Source: Heliopora coerulea (taxonomy: Eukaryota > Cnidaria > Anthozoa > Scleralcyonacea > Helioporidae). From it: a DNA stretch of 64,000 nucleotides. The position numbers and the translations under genes were made by a program. Below the pieces are notes generated by a model that did no database searches, was not told the origin of the DNA, and saw only the letters and a list, made by a program, of their open reading frames with translations. This document shows positions 62,501-64,000 of this stretch, in pieces (the first letter of the stretch is position 1; every line of letters starts with the position of its first letter). The stretch lies in the NCBI GenBank assembly GCA_030142905.1, contig JASJOG010000119.1:648501-712500 (forward strand), written 5' to 3'.

Positions 62501-62651
62501 AAGCATTGCTTTTCCCTGGAATTCTGACTGTATTGTGTTTTGTAATTTTGTGTTTTTATATTTCTAATTCCCTGTTCTTTCTTAGATCATGGGTATATCA
62601 TGTTCTCGAAGTCTGATTGGTGATATCAAAGCTCAGAAAGCAAAGTGGTAG
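56525..62651 (+). CDS. Tetraspanin, TspanC8 subfamily
   Basis: Exons are 56525-56599, 57903-58091, 58660-58734, 59097-59192, 59823-59933, 60846-60887, 61531-61641 and 62586-62651 (TAG). Every exon is a whole number of codons; the product is 254 residues. Four membrane helices lie at about residues 14-38, 58-82, 89-111 and 216-240. The large extracellular loop (about 113-213) has the CCG motif at 148-150 and eight Cys in all (148, 149, 165, 173, 179, 180, 189 and 207), which defines the TspanC8 group (TSPAN5, 10, 14, 15, 17, 33). Members chaperone the protease ADAM10 to the cell surface and so influence Notch cleavage; that role here is by family. N-glycosylation sites are possible in NCS. The sixth intron uses a GC donor (CAG/GCAAGC). 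AATAAA occurs at 63225. Confidence 0.95.
56953..57681 (-). pseudogene. Unidentified two-exon coding-like segment inside tetraspanin intron 1
   Basis: Opposite to the host gene, an open stretch 57681-57445 (79 codons) ends AAG/GTACCT. A second, 57180-56953 (76 codons with TAA), begins after a good 3' splice site (TTTCTTTCACTTTCCAG). Both are in phase 0 and join into a charged protein of about 154 residues ending FFLIIKTHSDAFV. Motifs include KGDHTRCVCKTAHDYVKDYLIYF and NYFLKEIVEL. I do not recognise the family. It may be a nested gene, the 3' end of a transposed gene copy, or a relic; the first exon has no clear start or upstream partner. Confidence 0.4.
58292..58480. mobile_element. Long-TIR foldback element (MITE-like) in tetraspanin intron
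   Basis: The left arm TAATAGACCTTATGCATAAA (58292 onward) pairs with the right arm ending ATAAGGTCCATTA at 58480. The match continues for about 80 bp per arm, with small differences, to AATGAGG near 58400-58410. There is no ORF. It lies in the second intron of the tetraspanin gene. Confidence 0.8.
60050..60520 (-). pseudogene. Decayed LINE reverse transcriptase C-terminus
   Basis: On the minus strand, 60240-60060 reads HSTRNRNNLVIPEFQTSTG, QRTFHYHAAKL, a stop in place of the usual Trp, then NNLDNPLKSAN. The pattern (N..L..P..T..G.R.F.Y.AA.LWN.LP) is the end of CR1/L2-type non-LTR ORF2 proteins. The upstream part to about 60520 shows more of the same strand but with several stops. It is clearly dead and lies in a tetraspanin intron. 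Confidence 0.65.
61010..61255. repeat. TCTG/TCTA short tandem repeat tract
   Basis: Degenerate four-base TCTG and TCTA units in the sixth tetraspanin intron. The minus-strand ORF over it is a repeat artefact. Confidence 0.85.
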
Positions 62652-64000
62652 AATTGGAAAGGCTGAAAAATGCAAAACATTATAATTTAAACTTTTACAT
62701 TTGAGCATTGCAAATTTGTATGTATTTTTAATATTAATAACAGTGGGACATCTTCATTCACAGTTTGTAAAATTAAATTCTCTCAATGCATGCAATGCCA
62801 AATAGTTTGCAAGAAATGCAGTTATATCATCAGAATGTGATGCATTCCTGTTAAGCTGTAACTTCTGCTCTTTTGCTGTTTGATGTTAATGCATTACGTA
62901 AAAAAGATTTTGGTAAATAGTAATACCATTTTTTTACGTTCACGTACTGGCCAAATTTAGCCCAGTCAAATATTGTTAATTCTTGGACATGACAGAAAAT
63001 TAGTTGGGAAACATATAAGATCAGTTTTATAACTTCCATGCTGGTGATCTCTTGTGTGTTCTCTTCATTATTACCTTATCTTTACATTGTGCCAACTGAT
63101 TCATGACTTAGCTGCATTGGGAATTTGTTCATTCACATTATAAACACCAGACTGCATTTATACATTAGCTTTCAGCCAACTCTCCTCTCCGTAGATTTTT
63201 GCCCCAACTCATAGTATTTGTGACAATAAAGAAACACTCTTCATGCATAGTATAATAATTTTTATCGATTTTTTCTGGATAAATTATCTTGAGACTGGAA
63301 TGACATTGCTATCATGAACACAGGAAATGAGTTTGTCACAAAGCCAACACTTCATTAGTGACTTAAGTTTGTAACAAAGTTGAAATATTAATGTTTGCCT
63401 TGTTGTTTTACTTTGACCCAGATTTTGAGGTTCACAATGTTTATTTTTGGTCTAAGTTTTTCACAGCTGAAGAAGTGAGATCTGAGTAGTTTAAATTTCA
63501 GTTCACTAGTCATCTTTAGATAGGCTTGCCTCAAGACAAGCTTAATAATGATCAGGGAATTGCTTCCTTGGCTATTGGCTATTCTACCAGTCCTGGTTAC
63601 TTCAGCAACCAGGAACAGGTAATTGATGACCAGCAGTTTCTGGGAGATGAGAGAGTTTGCATAATTATAGTCAGCCTATTTTATTGAGAAGGAGTAAGTA
63701 TTGAAGGAGCATGAGCCAGGTAAATATTACTTTGAGAAGGGTCTTAGAACCAGCAAAAAGTATCAAAATCAAAAAAGCTCAGGTCTGATGCAAAGGATGA
63801 TATCACCATTGCCCACCATACAGGAAGAATAGCACCTTACTAACATGATGGACTTTCTGGTTGTCTTGGCTGGCTTAGGATTACAATCATCATTTCCCTT
63901 TCAGGTGAAGGTAGTCACCACCAAAAATTCAAAGAATGCAAAACGATCACAGGAATATTTTATATTACTAAAGTCGAAATAGCTAGGGGATATTTTAAGT
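62652..64000. other. Tetraspanin 3' UTR and downstream sequence
   Basis: A poly(A) signal AATAAA at about 63225, 575 bp after the stop, could end the tetraspanin transcript. The remaining sequence to the window edge shows no ORF, repeat or RNA gene that I can support. Confidence 0.6.

Noticed and set aside
1..64000. CRISPR arrays, tRNA and rRNA genes
   Set aside because: No regularly spaced direct repeats of CRISPR type. The only tRNA-like match is the SINE head at 22.7 kb. No rRNA sequence was recognised.

Overview
The window is eukaryotic nuclear DNA with intron-rich metazoan genes, small GT-AG introns, AT-rich spacers and many short repeats. The gene set plus the repeat types (tRNA-derived SINE, foldback elements beside TA microsatellites, CR1/L2-like LINE relic, hammerhead-like motifs) suggests an anthozoan cnidarian, probably a stony coral. 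That is an inference; no marker fixes the species. Five genes are recognisable from conserved families, two are large lineage-specific secreted repeat proteins, and one is an unrecognised single-exon ORF.

Left part (1-16.4 kb): two divergently transcribed secreted-protein genes about 4 kb apart. The minus-strand gene (5865 to beyond base 1) has a signal peptide, a His-rich stretch, a Met/Gly-rich stretch and five copies of a Tyr/His/Pro module, each exactly 58 codons. The whole 1-2512 segment is one continuous minus-strand reading frame that runs off the window edge. The plus-strand gene (9868-16365, four exons) has a signal peptide and alternates Gly/Tyr/Trp-rich blocks with Lys-rich linkers that mostly end in a dibasic site, including a repeated Cys module. 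Both look like extracellular structural material or processed precursors. I do not recognise either as a named family, and this pair is the best candidate for something undescribed here.

Middle part (17.5-45.4 kb): an orphan ORF with a possible PP1-docking motif; transportin-3 (TNPO3, about 30 small exons, minus); a small TMEM72-like four-helix membrane protein (plus), head to head with TNPO3; and a long-tailed annexin of the A7/A11 type (16 exons, minus).

Right part (49.4-62.7 kb): the CCR4-type deadenylase CNOT6/CNOT6L (LRR plus EEP nuclease, six exons, minus), head to head with a TspanC8 tetraspanin (eight exons, plus). The tetraspanin's first intron carries an unexplained minus-strand two-exon coding-like segment.

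Mobile and structural elements include three TIR elements (9377, 50595 and 58292), a tRNA-type SINE (about 22.5 kb), a LINE relic (about 60.1 kb), three foldback repeats crowded into one intron of the Gly-rich gene, and a 200-bp palindrome between CNOT6L and the tetraspanin. Two of the palindromes, plus a TA-flanked copy at 26.4 kb, contain hammerhead-ribozyme-like cores. Exon limits were worked out by hand from splice signals, reading phase and family alignment from memory. Phases close exactly in all multi-exon genes except one unresolved exon of TNPO3.
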